From Fluviicola sp. (GTDB taxonomy: Bacteria > Bacteroidota > Bacteroidia > Flavobacteriales_D > Crocinitomicaceae), in the NCBI GenBank assembly GCA_002734065.2, contig NVXU02000023.1:62001-126000 (forward strand): DNA of 64,000 nucleotides, written 5' to 3'. The position numbers and the translations under genes are program-made. A model generated the notes under the pieces. That model saw only the letters and a program-made list of their open reading frames with translations. It was not told where the DNA came from and ran no database searches. This document shows, one piece after another, positions 16,929 through 24,911 of the stretch. The first letter of the stretch is position 1. Every line of letters begins with the position of its first letter.

Positions 16929-17573
16929 CTAATTTAGTTCTTTTTTTGCAATTACCGTTCCAATTTTTAAAGTTATGAAATCAACATTCATTTTTGGCGA
17001 GCGAGAAGGCGAATATTCTCTTCCGTAAAAAATAATTTGGAGATGTAATTTATTCCACAAGTTTTCTGGAAAGAGTTTTTTTGCATCTTTCTCCGTTTGT
17101 ACCACATTTTTACCGTTGGTTATTCCCCAACGCGTCAACAAACGATGAATATGCGTGTCAACGGGAAATGCAGGAACGCCAAATGCTTGTGCCATCACAA
17201 CGGATGCTGTTTTGTGACCAACTCCAGGCAATTCTTCCAATTGTTCAAAGGTCTGCGGAACTTCTCCTCCATATTTGTCAATCAGCATTTCAGAAAGTGT
17301 GAAAATGGCCTGAGATTTTCTGGGAGAAAGTCCACAAGGGCGAATAATTGCTCTTATTTCATCGACAGAAAGTTCAATCATGTCAAAAGGGTTATCCGCC
17401 AAATTGAAAAGCGTCGGCGTGATTAAATTAACCCGTTTATCTGTGCATTGCGCAGAAAGTAAGACCGAAATTAACAAGGTATAAGGATCTTTGTGGTCAA
17501 GTGGAATTGGAGTTGTTGGGTATAATTTCTCCAATTCGTTGATGATGTAGGATGCTTTTTCTTTTTTAGTCAT
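16929..17573 (-). CDS. nth: endonuclease III lacking Fe-S cluster cysteines
   Basis: DNA glycosylase/AP lyase for oxidised pyrimidines in base excision repair. 214 residues. HhH motif LPGVGHKTASVV with catalytic Lys121, and catalytic Asp139 in PVDTHIHR. The usual C-terminal 4Fe-4S loop (Cys-x6-Cys-x2-Cys-x5-Cys) is absent: where most relatives have HGREYCxAR and three more cysteines, this one reads YGREYSPSRSPKMNVDF. The rest of the fold looks intact, so it should be an active enzyme of the cluster-less type. Confidence 0.93.
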   Translation of the reverse strand: MTKKEKASYIINELEKLYPTTPIPLDHKDPYTLLISVLLSAQCTDKRVNLITPTLFNLADNPFDMIELSVDEIRAIIRPCGLSPRKSQAIFTLSEMLIDKYGGEVPQTFEQLEELPGVGHKTASVVMAQAFGVPAFPVDTHIHRLLTRWGITNGKNVVQTEKDAKKLFPENLWNKLHLQIIFYGREYSPSRSPKMNVDFITLKIGTVIAKKELN

Positions 17574-17578
17574 TTTTT

Positions 17579-17625
17579 TTAGAGTGTTGGAGTTTTAGAG
17601 TGTTGGAGTTTTAGAGCGTTGGAGC
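17579..17625. repeat. three tandem TTTTAGAGTGTTGGAG units
   Basis: A 16-bp unit (TTTTAGAGTGTTGGAG) occurs about three times between nth and the TPR gene, the third with a C for T change. Related words (GAGTTTTCGAGCATTGGAG) form the inverted repeat at 45683-45743. Confidence 0.6.
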
Positions 17626-17631
17626 ATTAGA

Positions 17632-18249
17632 TTATCTTATCTTGAATCCGTTTTTAATGAAACCTAGAAATTCTTTCAGTTGTTCTGTAGAAGTAAATAC
17701 TTTTTTGAATTCTTTCATTCTGTCTGAATACTCTTTCTCCTCACTCTCAACTCTTGCTCCATCCTCCGACTCATCACTCCGCACTCCACACTCCTCACTC
17801 CCTTCCAACTCATCCATCATCTCCAGCAATCCATCTTCCGCTTTTGATAATTTATCAGCCGTTTTGAATCGCTTTTCGGCTTCATCTTTATAGCCTTTTT
17901 GTTCTAAAAGAAGCCCCATATTGTTGTGTGCGATAGAATCACTGGGGTCTAGTTCTATTGCTTTTTCATAATCGAGAATTGCACCGTCCAAATTGCCGAA
18001 ATTTCTCTTTGCAAACGCACGACAAGCATACCTGTAGGCGTATTCGGGCTGTAGTGTGATTGCTAAATCAAGGTCAGAAAAGCATTCTTTTTCTTTGTTC
18101 AAATTCAAGTAAGCAACGCCACGGTCAGAGATAATATCGACATTGTTCGGACTCTTTTTCAAAGCTTTGGTGTACAGAGATATTGCTTTCTCAATATTTC
18201 CTTCTTTCAACGCTTTTTCTGCCTTCTTATGTATCTCGTTTGCAAACAT
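17632..18249 (-). CDS. TPR-repeat protein with repeat-derived insertion
   Basis: 205 residues. Four TPR units cover about 3-136 (AEKALKEGNIEKAISLYTKAL; YAYRYACRAFAKRNFGNLDG; IAHNNMGLLLEQKGYKDEAE). No signal peptide, so a cytosolic protein-protein adaptor is likely. Residues about 150-173 are a low-complexity Ser/Glu/Asp stretch encoded by CTCCTCACTC-type repeat DNA (17731-17802), in frame. The C-terminal helix resembles the tail of related proteins. A -7 box lies at 18273-18280. Confidence 0.8.
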   Translation of the reverse strand: MFANEIHKKAEKALKEGNIEKAISLYTKALKKSPNNVDIISDRGVAYLNLNKEKECFSDLDLAITLQPEYAYRYACRAFAKRNFGNLDGAILDYEKAIELDPSDSIAHNNMGLLLEQKGYKDEAEKRFKTADKLSKAEDGLLEMMDELEGSEECGVRSDESEDGARVESEEKEYSDRMKEFKKVFTSTEQLKEFLGFIKNGFKIR

Positions 18250-18272
18250 TCTTTACTTTTGATTATGCACAA

Positions 18273-18280
18273 CAAAGGTA
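18273..18280 (-). promoter_or_regulatory. -7 box TACCTTTG for the TPR gene
   Basis: TACCTTTG on the minus strand fits the Bacteroidota TAnnTTTG -7 element and lies 24 bp before the TPR start codon. No clear -33 TTTG was found. Confidence 0.4.
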
Positions 18281-18534
18281 TGGACTTTCCGCAATACAGA
18301 AAACTTTCTAACGAAAAGGTGTTCTATAAAATTTTGAACGATAGAGAATTTGAAGAAATTCAACTGATTGGGACGGTTGCGAAATTACATCACATTGTCG
18401 CAAAACAATATCCTGAAATGTTGAAAATTCAAGATTTATTGTCTTTAGAGAATGAAGCTTATCTTTTGTCCAGGGAAGAGGAGTTTGAGTTGCAGAAAAT
18501 AAAATGTAGTTTTTCAAATGACAAGCTCCTATAG
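18280..18534 (+). CDS. conserved hypothetical protein
   Basis: 84 residues from ATG 18280 (MDFPQYRKLSNEKVFYKI). Upstream in-frame ATGs would place coding sequence across the TPR promoter and are less likely. The pattern YRKLSNxKVFYKIxxxxEFEEIQLIG with a helical C-terminal half recurs in short Bacteroidota proteins of unknown role. Divergent from the TPR gene. Confidence 0.65.
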   Translation: MDFPQYRKLSNEKVFYKILNDREFEEIQLIGTVAKLHHIVAKQYPEMLKIQDLLSLENEAYLLSREEEFELQKIKCSFSNDKLL

Positions 18535-18644
18535 AAACTCTCTTACTTTTTTTTCCAAAGCAGAAAAAAAGTAAGCAAAAAACTGCTTTAGCGCCACACA
18601 AAAAACATCACCTTTCTAGGTTTCTTTTCTTGAATTAAAAGAAC

Positions 18645-18725
18645 TCGTCGTCCCTCCTCAAACAACTTTTAATTCTTAACGAAAATTCAACCTGAAAAGT
18701 GCCGCTATTTTTTGTTAATGCGCTT
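18645..18725. repeat. 81-bp dispersed repeat, copy 1
   Basis: TCGTCGTCCCTCCTCAAACA ... AACGAAAATTCAACCTGAAA ... TTGTTAATGCGCTT matches, at the same length, the reverse complement of 63920-64000. It lies in the noncoding gap before the esterase gene. No terminal inverted repeats or ORF were seen. Confidence 0.75.
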
Positions 18726-18762
18726 CGTAAATCACCTAGAACACATTTAAAACTACCGCTTT

Positions 18763-19860
18763 CTAATGCAAAAGCACTTTTCGAGAATAGTTTCCAATTC
18801 TCACGATATAAATTCCCGCTTCTAATTCTGACAAATCAATGGGTGTATTTCCAAGATTTAACACACCACTTTGCACTTTTTTGCCTGTCGCTGTATAGAT
18901 ATTGAAGTCACTTTTCTTTTCTGACTGAATAGTAAAATGACCGTTGGATGGGTTGGGAGAAATGACAAAGTCAACTCCCTTATTCTCTGCAAGACCAACA
19001 GTTCCTTTTGACCATTGTCTGAAGAACCTCCAAATTTCGATGGATTCTGTGATGTCATACGCGGGTTGGTATAAATAAACATGTCCTGCACCGTTAAATC
19101 GCCATAATTCTACCGAATTAAGAGGAGTACAGTTTTGATATACAAAGCGATCAACAGTAATTCCGTCTGCTGCCGTGTCAGGCAAGCGAGTAGAATCGGC
19201 AACCGACGAACAAGTATGCTCATTTCTCCAAAAATCAACCGTTGGTTGCACCAAACTGAGTCCTGTTACTGGTGTTCCGTCGTAGGGAACAGTTGCGTCG
19301 GCGGTTCCGTGCAAATGAATAACCGGCGTTTTGTAGGTTGGTACGCATGTCACCAAATCAGAATTTGTCATTGTTCCTGCCATACAACCAATCGCTGTAA
19401 TTCTGTCATTCATGTTGCACGCCATGTGATAACTCATGATACTTCCCATGGAAAAACCAGTGAAATATACTTTCGTTGCATCAATGTTATGGGTGCTGAT
19501 CATTTCATCAATCAAAGCATTAAAAAGACCTATATCATCTGCCAAAGATTCTGCTCCTGTCAATCCATTCTTCCAAGATGCCTGACTGAAACTATTCAAC
19601 AAGCCTTGTGGGTAAAGCGAAATAAACCGTGCCGTATCGCTAATTTGATTGAAGCCAGCAAGTGCCATTTGCGCGTTCGTTCCCCCTAAACCGTGCAAAA
19701 CAATAATCAATGGGAGAGATTCTGTAGCAGAATTAAAACCAGTCGGTAAATATTGAATGTAGTTCCGTGTTACGGCACCAACAAGAATTGTTTCGTTGGT
19801 TTGTTGAGCATTGGAATTAAGGGCAAAAAACAAAAATAAAAGTGTAGCAATCGATTTCAT
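18763..19860 (-). CDS. secreted PHB-depolymerase-like/feruloyl esterase with T9SS type A sorting domain
   Basis: 365 residues. Signal peptide ends at NSNAQ (about 19). The alpha/beta hydrolase domain has the oxyanion region LHGLGG (55-60), nucleophile elbow GFSMG (Ser137), HGTADATVPYD with catalytic Asp188, and GAGHVYL with His260. This fits the LpqC/PHB depolymerase group that includes feruloyl and acetyl-xylan esterases. Residues about 285-365 are a type IX secretion C-terminal domain (ISPNPSNGHF, IYTATGKKVQSG, LEAGIYIVRI). It is therefore exported to the surface or medium. Substrate uncertain. Confidence 0.88.
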   Translation of the reverse strand: MKSIATLLFLFFALNSNAQQTNETILVGAVTRNYIQYLPTGFNSATESLPLIIVLHGLGGTNAQMALAGFNQISDTARFISLYPQGLLNSFSQASWKNGLTGAESLADDIGLFNALIDEMISTHNIDATKVYFTGFSMGSIMSYHMACNMNDRITAIGCMAGTMTNSDLVTCVPTYKTPVIHLHGTADATVPYDGTPVTGLSLVQPTVDFWRNEHTCSSVADSTRLPDTAADGITVDRFVYQNCTPLNSVELWRFNGAGHVYLYQPAYDITESIEIWRFFRQWSKGTVGLAENKGVDFVISPNPSNGHFTIQSEKKSDFNIYTATGKKVQSGVLNLGNTPIDLSELEAGIYIVRIGNYSRKVLLH

Positions 19861-19989
19861 AGGTGTTAATTTTATTGCAAGGTACAGATTTTTTGGAAAC
19901 TGATATTGAAGTAAATCATTGCTAGGATTAGAAGATTTGAAAACAGGAAGATGGGACGCTGATTTACTAAAACTGAGTCGCTAATGTTG

Positions 19990-20335
19990 AGTATTAAAAA
20001 ATGTAAAACATCGAATAATCAACATTAAATGTAAAAGTGCAATGACGACTTTAATCTTTACTCATACTTCATCATTCCTCTGTTGGATGTTTAATGTTTA
20101 ATGTTAAAAAAATGTAAAATATCGAATAATCAATATTAAATGTAAAAGGGTGATGACGACTTTAATTTTTACTCATACTTCATCATTTATCTGTTTAATA
20201 TTAAAAAAATGTAAAACATCGAATAATCAACATTAAATGTAAAAGGGTGATGACGACTTTAATCTTTACTCATACTTCATCATTCCTCTGTTGGATGTTT
20301 AATATTTAATGTTCAAAAAATGTAAAAGTCAACAG
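19990..20335. repeat. minisatellite, three tandem ~100-110-bp units plus partial copy
   Basis: Units start near 19994, 20104, 20201 and (partial) 20312 with TTAAAAAAATGTAAAA. Each contains CGAATAATCAACATTAAATG, GATGACGACTTTAATC and TACTCATACTTCATCATT. The second unit lacks about 14 bp (CCTCTGTTGGATG...). The array fills most of the 590-bp gap between the esterase gene and the operon at 20451. The rest of that gap is A+T-rich with no gene seen. Confidence 0.9.
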
Positions 20336-20450
20336 CTATTTGTTTTAAAATTAAGAATCTAAATCTTTAAATTCACTCCTTAAAATTTAAACAATTGAGA
20401 AAAAAGTGAAAATTAACCCTTATTTTACATGAATTGACTATTTTCATAAA

Positions 20451-20906
20451 ATGAAAATGATTTACCTCGCAATTGGCGTCACGCTTCTTCTTTCTTCTTG
20501 TTCTTTAAGTTCAAGTCAAGAAGTTGCTCTAAACACAGCGAAAACCTCTTACATTAATTCAAAAAACAACGGAACAGTAATGTCTTACGTTGCTTTTACT
20601 TTACCCGAAGTTGTTGCTTTTTACAAGAATCAAAGCGACAGCATTTTTCAAGAGCGTTTTGATTTATCCAGCGATGAATACAGTGACTTTTTAACGAATG
20701 GAAACATTAGGGAAATTGTCAAAAACAGTCCTGAAATTCACGTGAAATACGAGTTTACGAACGTCAATGTAGAGGATGTTGCATCTTCTAAGGTCATTGT
20801 CTTCGCTCTTTCAAAAAACGATGGAATTACGTGGTTTTTTGCTGAAAAAAATGACTACTTCAACGATGAAATTCTTTCTCCCGAAAAACGACTGATAAAG
20901 GAATGA
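20451..20906 (+). CDS. hypothetical lipoprotein
   Basis: 151 residues with a lipoprotein signal ending LLLSSC (Cys17). The mature protein is small and mixed alpha/beta, with YFNDEILSPEKRLIKE at its end. No family recognised. Its stop overlaps the next start by 4 bp (ATGA), so it is the first gene of a three-gene envelope operon with two outer-membrane proteins. Confidence 0.75.
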   Translation: MKMIYLAIGVTLLLSSCSLSSSQEVALNTAKTSYINSKNNGTVMSYVAFTLPEVVAFYKNQSDSIFQERFDLSSDEYSDFLTNGNIREIVKNSPEIHVKYEFTNVNVEDVASSKVIVFALSKNDGITWFFAEKNDYFNDEILSPEKRLIKE

Positions 20907-21718
20907 AAAACGGACTTCTTCTCTTTCTGCTTTGTGTAATTCAAACCTTTGCAAACGCACAGGGGTGGGTTCCAGCAGGAGGTAGAGCGATGTCTATGGG
21001 AAATGCTTCGGCAACATTCAACGATGTTTGGGCCTACCACAACAACCCCGGAGCTTTGGGCGATATTGAACAGTTTTCCGTCGGAATTTCTTACGAAAAT
21101 CGCTTTCTACTCAAAGAATTTCAAAATCAAGGATTGGCCATTGCCATTCCACTAAAAGTGGGCGTTATTTCTATTGGTGGACACTTTTATGGCTATTCTC
21201 AATTTCGTTCTACAAAAGCAGGGTTGGGCTACAGCATGAAACTGTCAAAAAAACTCTTTGCAGGGGTGCAACTCAACTACCAAAACTTGCAGTTATCGCA
21301 AAATTATGGTTCCAGAAGCGCAATGACGGCAGAAGCGGGAATTTATGCGAAAATCACCCATAAATGGAAATTAGGTGTCAGCGTTTTCAACTTGGGAAGA
21401 GCAAAATTATCCGACTTTCAAGACGACCGTTTTTCGACCATTGTGCGATTGGGAAACTCCTATCAATTCTCAAAACGTTTGCTCCTTACTGGAGAATTTG
21501 AAAAGAACATGGACTACGACCTTCGCGTTAAAATTGGCGTAGAATATGAGGTGATTGACCACTTTTTTATCCGCGGAGGTTTCGCCAGCAACCCCACAGA
21601 CCTCACTTTTGGTTTTGGCTATCGTTTTCAACAAATTCACCTTGATTTAGGGAGCGCTTATGACAGAAATTTAGGTTGGTCTCCCCATTTTTCAATCGTT
21701 TTTGTCGGTAAAAAATAA
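20903..21718 (+). CDS. PorV/PorQ-like outer-membrane beta-barrel protein
   Basis: 271 residues. Signal peptide ends at ANAQ. The first mature segment WVPAGGRAMSMGNASATFNDVWAYHNNPGAL is the N-terminal signature of FadL-type barrels of the PorV/UPF0164 group (GARxxxMGxA...ndpaal). The remainder is amphipathic strands and ends with an aromatic residue region FSIVFVGKK. PorV and PorQ-like proteins serve as T9SS shuttle or assembly factors, but other members are unassigned. Adjacent to the HhH barrel gene with no gap. Confidence 0.7.
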   Translation: MKNGLLLFLLCVIQTFANAQGWVPAGGRAMSMGNASATFNDVWAYHNNPGALGDIEQFSVGISYENRFLLKEFQNQGLAIAIPLKVGVISIGGHFYGYSQFRSTKAGLGYSMKLSKKLFAGVQLNYQNLQLSQNYGSRSAMTAEAGIYAKITHKWKLGVSVFNLGRAKLSDFQDDRFSTIVRLGNSYQFSKRLLLTGEFEKNMDYDLRVKIGVEYEVIDHFFIRGGFASNPTDLTFGFGYRFQQIHLDLGSAYDRNLGWSPHFSIVFVGKK

Positions 21719-23800
21719 ATGAAGACATGGTGCAAAAATATCGTCCTCATTGCCTTTGCTTTTAGCAGTTTTTCTTCGTTTTCTCAAGAAAAAGATGACA
21801 TTGTGCAACAAAGAATTGAGTTTATTTCTGAACAACTCGAAGACGAGAACATTGACCTAATCATGCTTGTAGAACAATTGAATTATTTCTACGAAAACCC
21901 GATGAACCTCAATTCTGTCACCTCGGAAAACTTGCAAGAATTGGGACTTTTAACAGACATACAAATCAACGACTTGCTTTTGCACCGGAAATTATTTGGT
22001 AAATTTATTTCTATTTATGAGTTGCAAGGTTTGCCTTATTGGGATTTAGCAACGATAAGAATGATTCTCCCTTTCGTGAAAGTAGATGATAAATTAGACC
22101 AACTCCATGTCGGACTAAAAGAAGCCATCAAACAAGGAAAATTTGAGGTTTTTCTCCGTTTTCAGACCATTTTGGAAGAAAAAGCAGCCTATCAAGATGT
22201 TCCTGATTCTATTTTAGACAATAGTAACTCCTATTATCGTGGAGATGCCAACCGTTATTATACGCGCTTGCGTTTTAGTTATCGCACCAACTTGAGCGTT
22301 GGAATTACCGCAGAAAAAGACCCCGGGGAGGAATTTTTTAAAGGCAACCAGAAAAATGGCTTTGACTTTTATTCTGCCCACGCATTCTACAAAGGAGGCA
22401 AATATCTAAAAGCCATTGCTTTGGGCGATTACCAAGTTCAAATTGGGCAAGGATTGAATTTTTGGTCGGGTTATGCTTTTGGGAAGACCGCCGATGTAAC
22501 CAATGTGAAAAAATCCGCCAATTCTCTAAAACCTTATACTTCTGTTGATGAAACTCGTTTTTTAAGAGGTGCAGCGGTTGAGCTAGGCTATAAAAAATTC
22601 TCGCTGACCACTTTTACTTCTTATAAAGGCGTTGATGCATCGATTGTTCAAACAGATTCTTTGGATGAAGACCAGCAATTCGTTTCGAGCATTAACCTTA
22701 CAGGTTTGCACAGAACCAATTCTGAAGTTGCCAGAAAAAACCAATTGAACGAATTTGTGGTGGGTTCTAACCTCCGTTATCAGTTGAGAAATTTGCACGT
22801 CGGATTGGCAGCAGTGTATCTCACGTACGATAAAGATTACGTCAAAGATACCCTTCCCTACAACCGTTTTGATTTTCGCGGAAGAAATAATTTGAGCCTC
22901 AGTGCGGACTACAGTTGGGTGTTTCGCAACTTTAATTTCTTCGGTGAAATTTCTCGTTCTTCCTACTCTGGAGGATTTGCAAACCTCCACGGCGTACTGT
23001 TTTCAATGGACAGGAGAGTGTCTATGAGTTTGGTTTATCGCAATTACGCCCGAGATTACCAAACTTTTTACAACGCAGGTTTTGCAGAAAGTAGCCGAAC
23101 GCAGAATGAAAAAGGACTGTACGCCGGCATCAAAATCAACTGGTCAAGAGCGATTTCTACCAACGTTTATATCGATGCTTTTCAATCTCCGTGGTTGAGG
23201 TTTCAAGTAGATGGACCTTCTGTTGGTCACGAATACCTCATCCAACAAAGTTACAAGCCGAGTAGAAGTTTAGAGATTTACGTTCGGTTTAGAGAACAAG
23301 AAAAGCAACGAAATAGTCGCGTTTCGGATGGCACAATTACCGAATTAGAGAACGTTTTGCAAAGAAATTATCGTTTCAATTTGAGTTACAAAGTCTCCGA
23401 AAGCGTGAAGTTGAAAAGTCGTGTAGAATACGTCACCATTTCTCGCCCGAGCAGAGAAAAAGAAGACGGAATGATTATCACGCAAGATATTATTTACAAA
23501 CCAAAATCTTCTCCCATCAGTCTTTCATTGCGTTACGCTTTATTCGACACGGACAGCTATGATACGAGAATTTACACCTACGAAAACAATGCGTTGTATG
23601 TCTTTTCTGTTCCTTCTTATTATTACCGAGGAAGCAGGGCTTACGCAATGGTGCGCTATAAATTTTTGCGCAAGTTTGATTTATGGGTGAGGTATGGCGT
23701 GAGTATTTTTGCCAATAGAACGAGTGTTGGTTCGGGTGCTGAGGAGGTTTTTGGGAATACGAAAACGGATATTACGGTGCAGTTGAGGATGAAGTTGTAA
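21719..23800 (+). CDS. outer-membrane protein with N-terminal helix-hairpin-helix domain
   Basis: 693 residues. After a signal peptide (ends FSQ, about 23), residues about 55-130 form a ComEA-like HhH repeat region (MNLNSVTSENLQELGLLTDIQINDLL, LQGLPYWDLATIRMILPFV). The remaining 550 residues are alternating amphipathic strands ending in VQLRMKL, as for a large beta barrel. Bacteroidota have this architecture widely, but its role is unknown; the HhH domain implies ligand or DNA contact on the periplasmic side. Last gene of the operon; terminator-like hairpin at 23858-23926. Confidence 0.78.
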   Translation: MKTWCKNIVLIAFAFSSFSSFSQEKDDIVQQRIEFISEQLEDENIDLIMLVEQLNYFYENPMNLNSVTSENLQELGLLTDIQINDLLLHRKLFGKFISIYELQGLPYWDLATIRMILPFVKVDDKLDQLHVGLKEAIKQGKFEVFLRFQTILEEKAAYQDVPDSILDNSNSYYRGDANRYYTRLRFSYRTNLSVGITAEKDPGEEFFKGNQKNGFDFYSAHAFYKGGKYLKAIALGDYQVQIGQGLNFWSGYAFGKTADVTNVKKSANSLKPYTSVDETRFLRGAAVELGYKKFSLTTFTSYKGVDASIVQTDSLDEDQQFVSSINLTGLHRTNSEVARKNQLNEFVVGSNLRYQLRNLHVGLAAVYLTYDKDYVKDTLPYNRFDFRGRNNLSLSADYSWVFRNFNFFGEISRSSYSGGFANLHGVLFSMDRRVSMSLVYRNYARDYQTFYNAGFAESSRTQNEKGLYAGIKINWSRAISTNVYIDAFQSPWLRFQVDGPSVGHEYLIQQSYKPSRSLEIYVRFREQEKQRNSRVSDGTITELENVLQRNYRFNLSYKVSESVKLKSRVEYVTISRPSREKEDGMIITQDIIYKPKSSPISLSLRYALFDTDSYDTRIYTYENNALYVFSVPSYYYRGSRAYAMVRYKFLRKFDLWVRYGVSIFANRTSVGSGAEEVFGNTKTDITVQLRMKL

Positions 23801-23857
23801 CGGTTGGCTATGCGTAGTGCGGGATTTAAAAGCTCTGAACTTTCAAATTAGCACTTA

Positions 23858-23926
23858 GCTAAACCTTTGCGTTTTGTTTTTATCTTTTCATTTTTAAAAG
23901 CTAAATCAAAGGTTTAGCGGTTTTTA
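23858..23926 (+). terminator. long-loop terminator-like hairpin
   Basis: GCTAAACCTTTG (23858-23869) and CAAAGGTTTAGC (23907-23918) are perfect inverted repeats followed by GGTTTTTATT. The 37-nt loop is long for a terminator. The sequence CTTTCAAATTAGCAC before it recurs as CTTTCAATTTAGCAC after it. Confidence 0.5.
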
Positions 23927-24010
23927 TTAATTGCTCCAAACTTTCAATTTAGCACCAAAACCCGTATTACGTATAGGTTTTGTTGTGTTTTCGTTTTCTA
24001 TTTTCATTTG

Positions 24011-24598
24011 TCAAAATATGCTTATAGGTTCTCTTAGGCTAAAATAGAAAGTTTCATATAAGAGTTGCTTTATTTTCGGATAAGTTGATTTATACATAGT
24101 AGTCTTTGTTGGTGAAGATTTACAGACAATACCATAGTTTTCAGCAAGTTTAATTGCTCTTTTCATATGTAAAGGGTCTGAAACTATTAATGCACTTTTC
24201 ATTCCAAGAGAATCCATTATTTGCTTTGATTGTTCTAAGTTTTCTGTCGTATATTTCGATTTTTCTTCTATAATAATATTTTCTTCAGGAATACCCTTCT
24301 CTATAGCGTAATATTTAGCAGTTTGACTGTCCGATTGTTTTTGCCCTTTGCCAAATCCTCCGGTTAAAATGATTTTGTTAACAATTCCATTATTATATAG
24401 CAAAATACTGTGGTTTATTCTTTCTTTAAAAACAGGGGATAATTTTCCGTCATTCGTCCCTGCACCAAGAACTATTGCAACATCTGATTTGTTTTCAGAG
24501 TAGACAAATGAATAGTTATATATTCTGATTGAATTAAGTAAGAAATATCCTATAATTAGTCCAAATAGAATAATATATTTTTTCTTTTTCAATATCAT
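24011..24598 (-). CDS. DUF218 (YdcF/SanA/ElyC-like) membrane-anchored protein
   Basis: 195 residues. One N-terminal helix (about 8-24), then the DUF218 domain: VAIVLGAGTNDGKLSPVFKERI (split here by position 40-60) and ILTGGFG (77-83), followed by an EENIIIEEKSKYTTENL segment with the conserved S/T-T-xEN. Family members such as SanA and ElyC act at the inner membrane and affect envelope integrity. It has its own leader copy at 24631-24705, so it is counted as the last unit of the minus-strand array. Confidence 0.85.
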   Translation of the reverse strand: MILKKKKYIILFGLIIGYFLLNSIRIYNYSFVYSENKSDVAIVLGAGTNDGKLSPVFKERINHSILLYNNGIVNKIILTGGFGKGQKQSDSQTAKYYAIEKGIPEENIIIEEKSKYTTENLEQSKQIMDSLGMKSALIVSDPLHMKRAIKLAENYGIVCKSSPTKTTMYKSTYPKIKQLLYETFYFSLREPISIF

Positions 24599-24630
24599 TT
24601 CTCATTTTATGTAATGAAACACAACAGTCT

Positions 24631-24705
24631 AATAATCCCAATTGCGATTATCCGCCTAATATTTTCCTCCCAAATATAACAAAGAATCCCCAATCTCTAA
24701 ATCTT
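24631..24705 (-). repeat. array-2 leader, copy 1 (before DUF218 gene)
   Basis: 75 bp aligning without gaps to 28279-28353 with seven mismatches. Read on the minus strand it contains TATATTTG (24678-24671), a perfect TAnnTTTG -7 box, then GGGAGGAAAA, ATTAG and AATTGGGATTATT. It ends about 33 bp before the DUF218 start codon. Confidence 0.85.
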
Positions 24706-24730
24706 CAAATCTCTGAATCTCTTCTCTGAT

Positions 24731-24909
24731 TGTTTTTCGGAGGCAATGCTCAGGGTTGCTACTTTTTTAGAGTTTTAAAACTCTTATAATCTACTGATTA
24801 ACAGTGAGTTGAAGTTAGTTTTAAAAAATTCTATTTCCTCAACCTCCGAGGATGCGATTTTTTTTGGGATGCGGAAAGGGGTATTACGATGCCACTCTAC
24901 GGAGTGTTA
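24731..24909 (-). repeat. ~175-bp structured 3' element R1 (after RhuM gene)
   Basis: Lies between the RhuM stop codon (24912) and leader copy 1. Shares GGCAATG-TCAGGGTTGC and CAACCTCCGAGGATG (24840-24854) with R2 and R3. Read as RNA of the minus strand, TTTCC/GGAAA (24877-24873 and 24838-24834) pair around the conserved CATCCTCGGAGG. An AGAGTTTTAAAACTCT palindrome also occurs. The 313-bp gap contains no gene, only R1 and leader 1. Confidence 0.8.
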
Positions 24910-24911
24910 CC

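Noticed and set aside
19990-20335. CRISPR-like array
   Set aside because: The whole 97-111-bp unit is repeated; there are no short constant repeats with unique spacers, and no cas genes are present.
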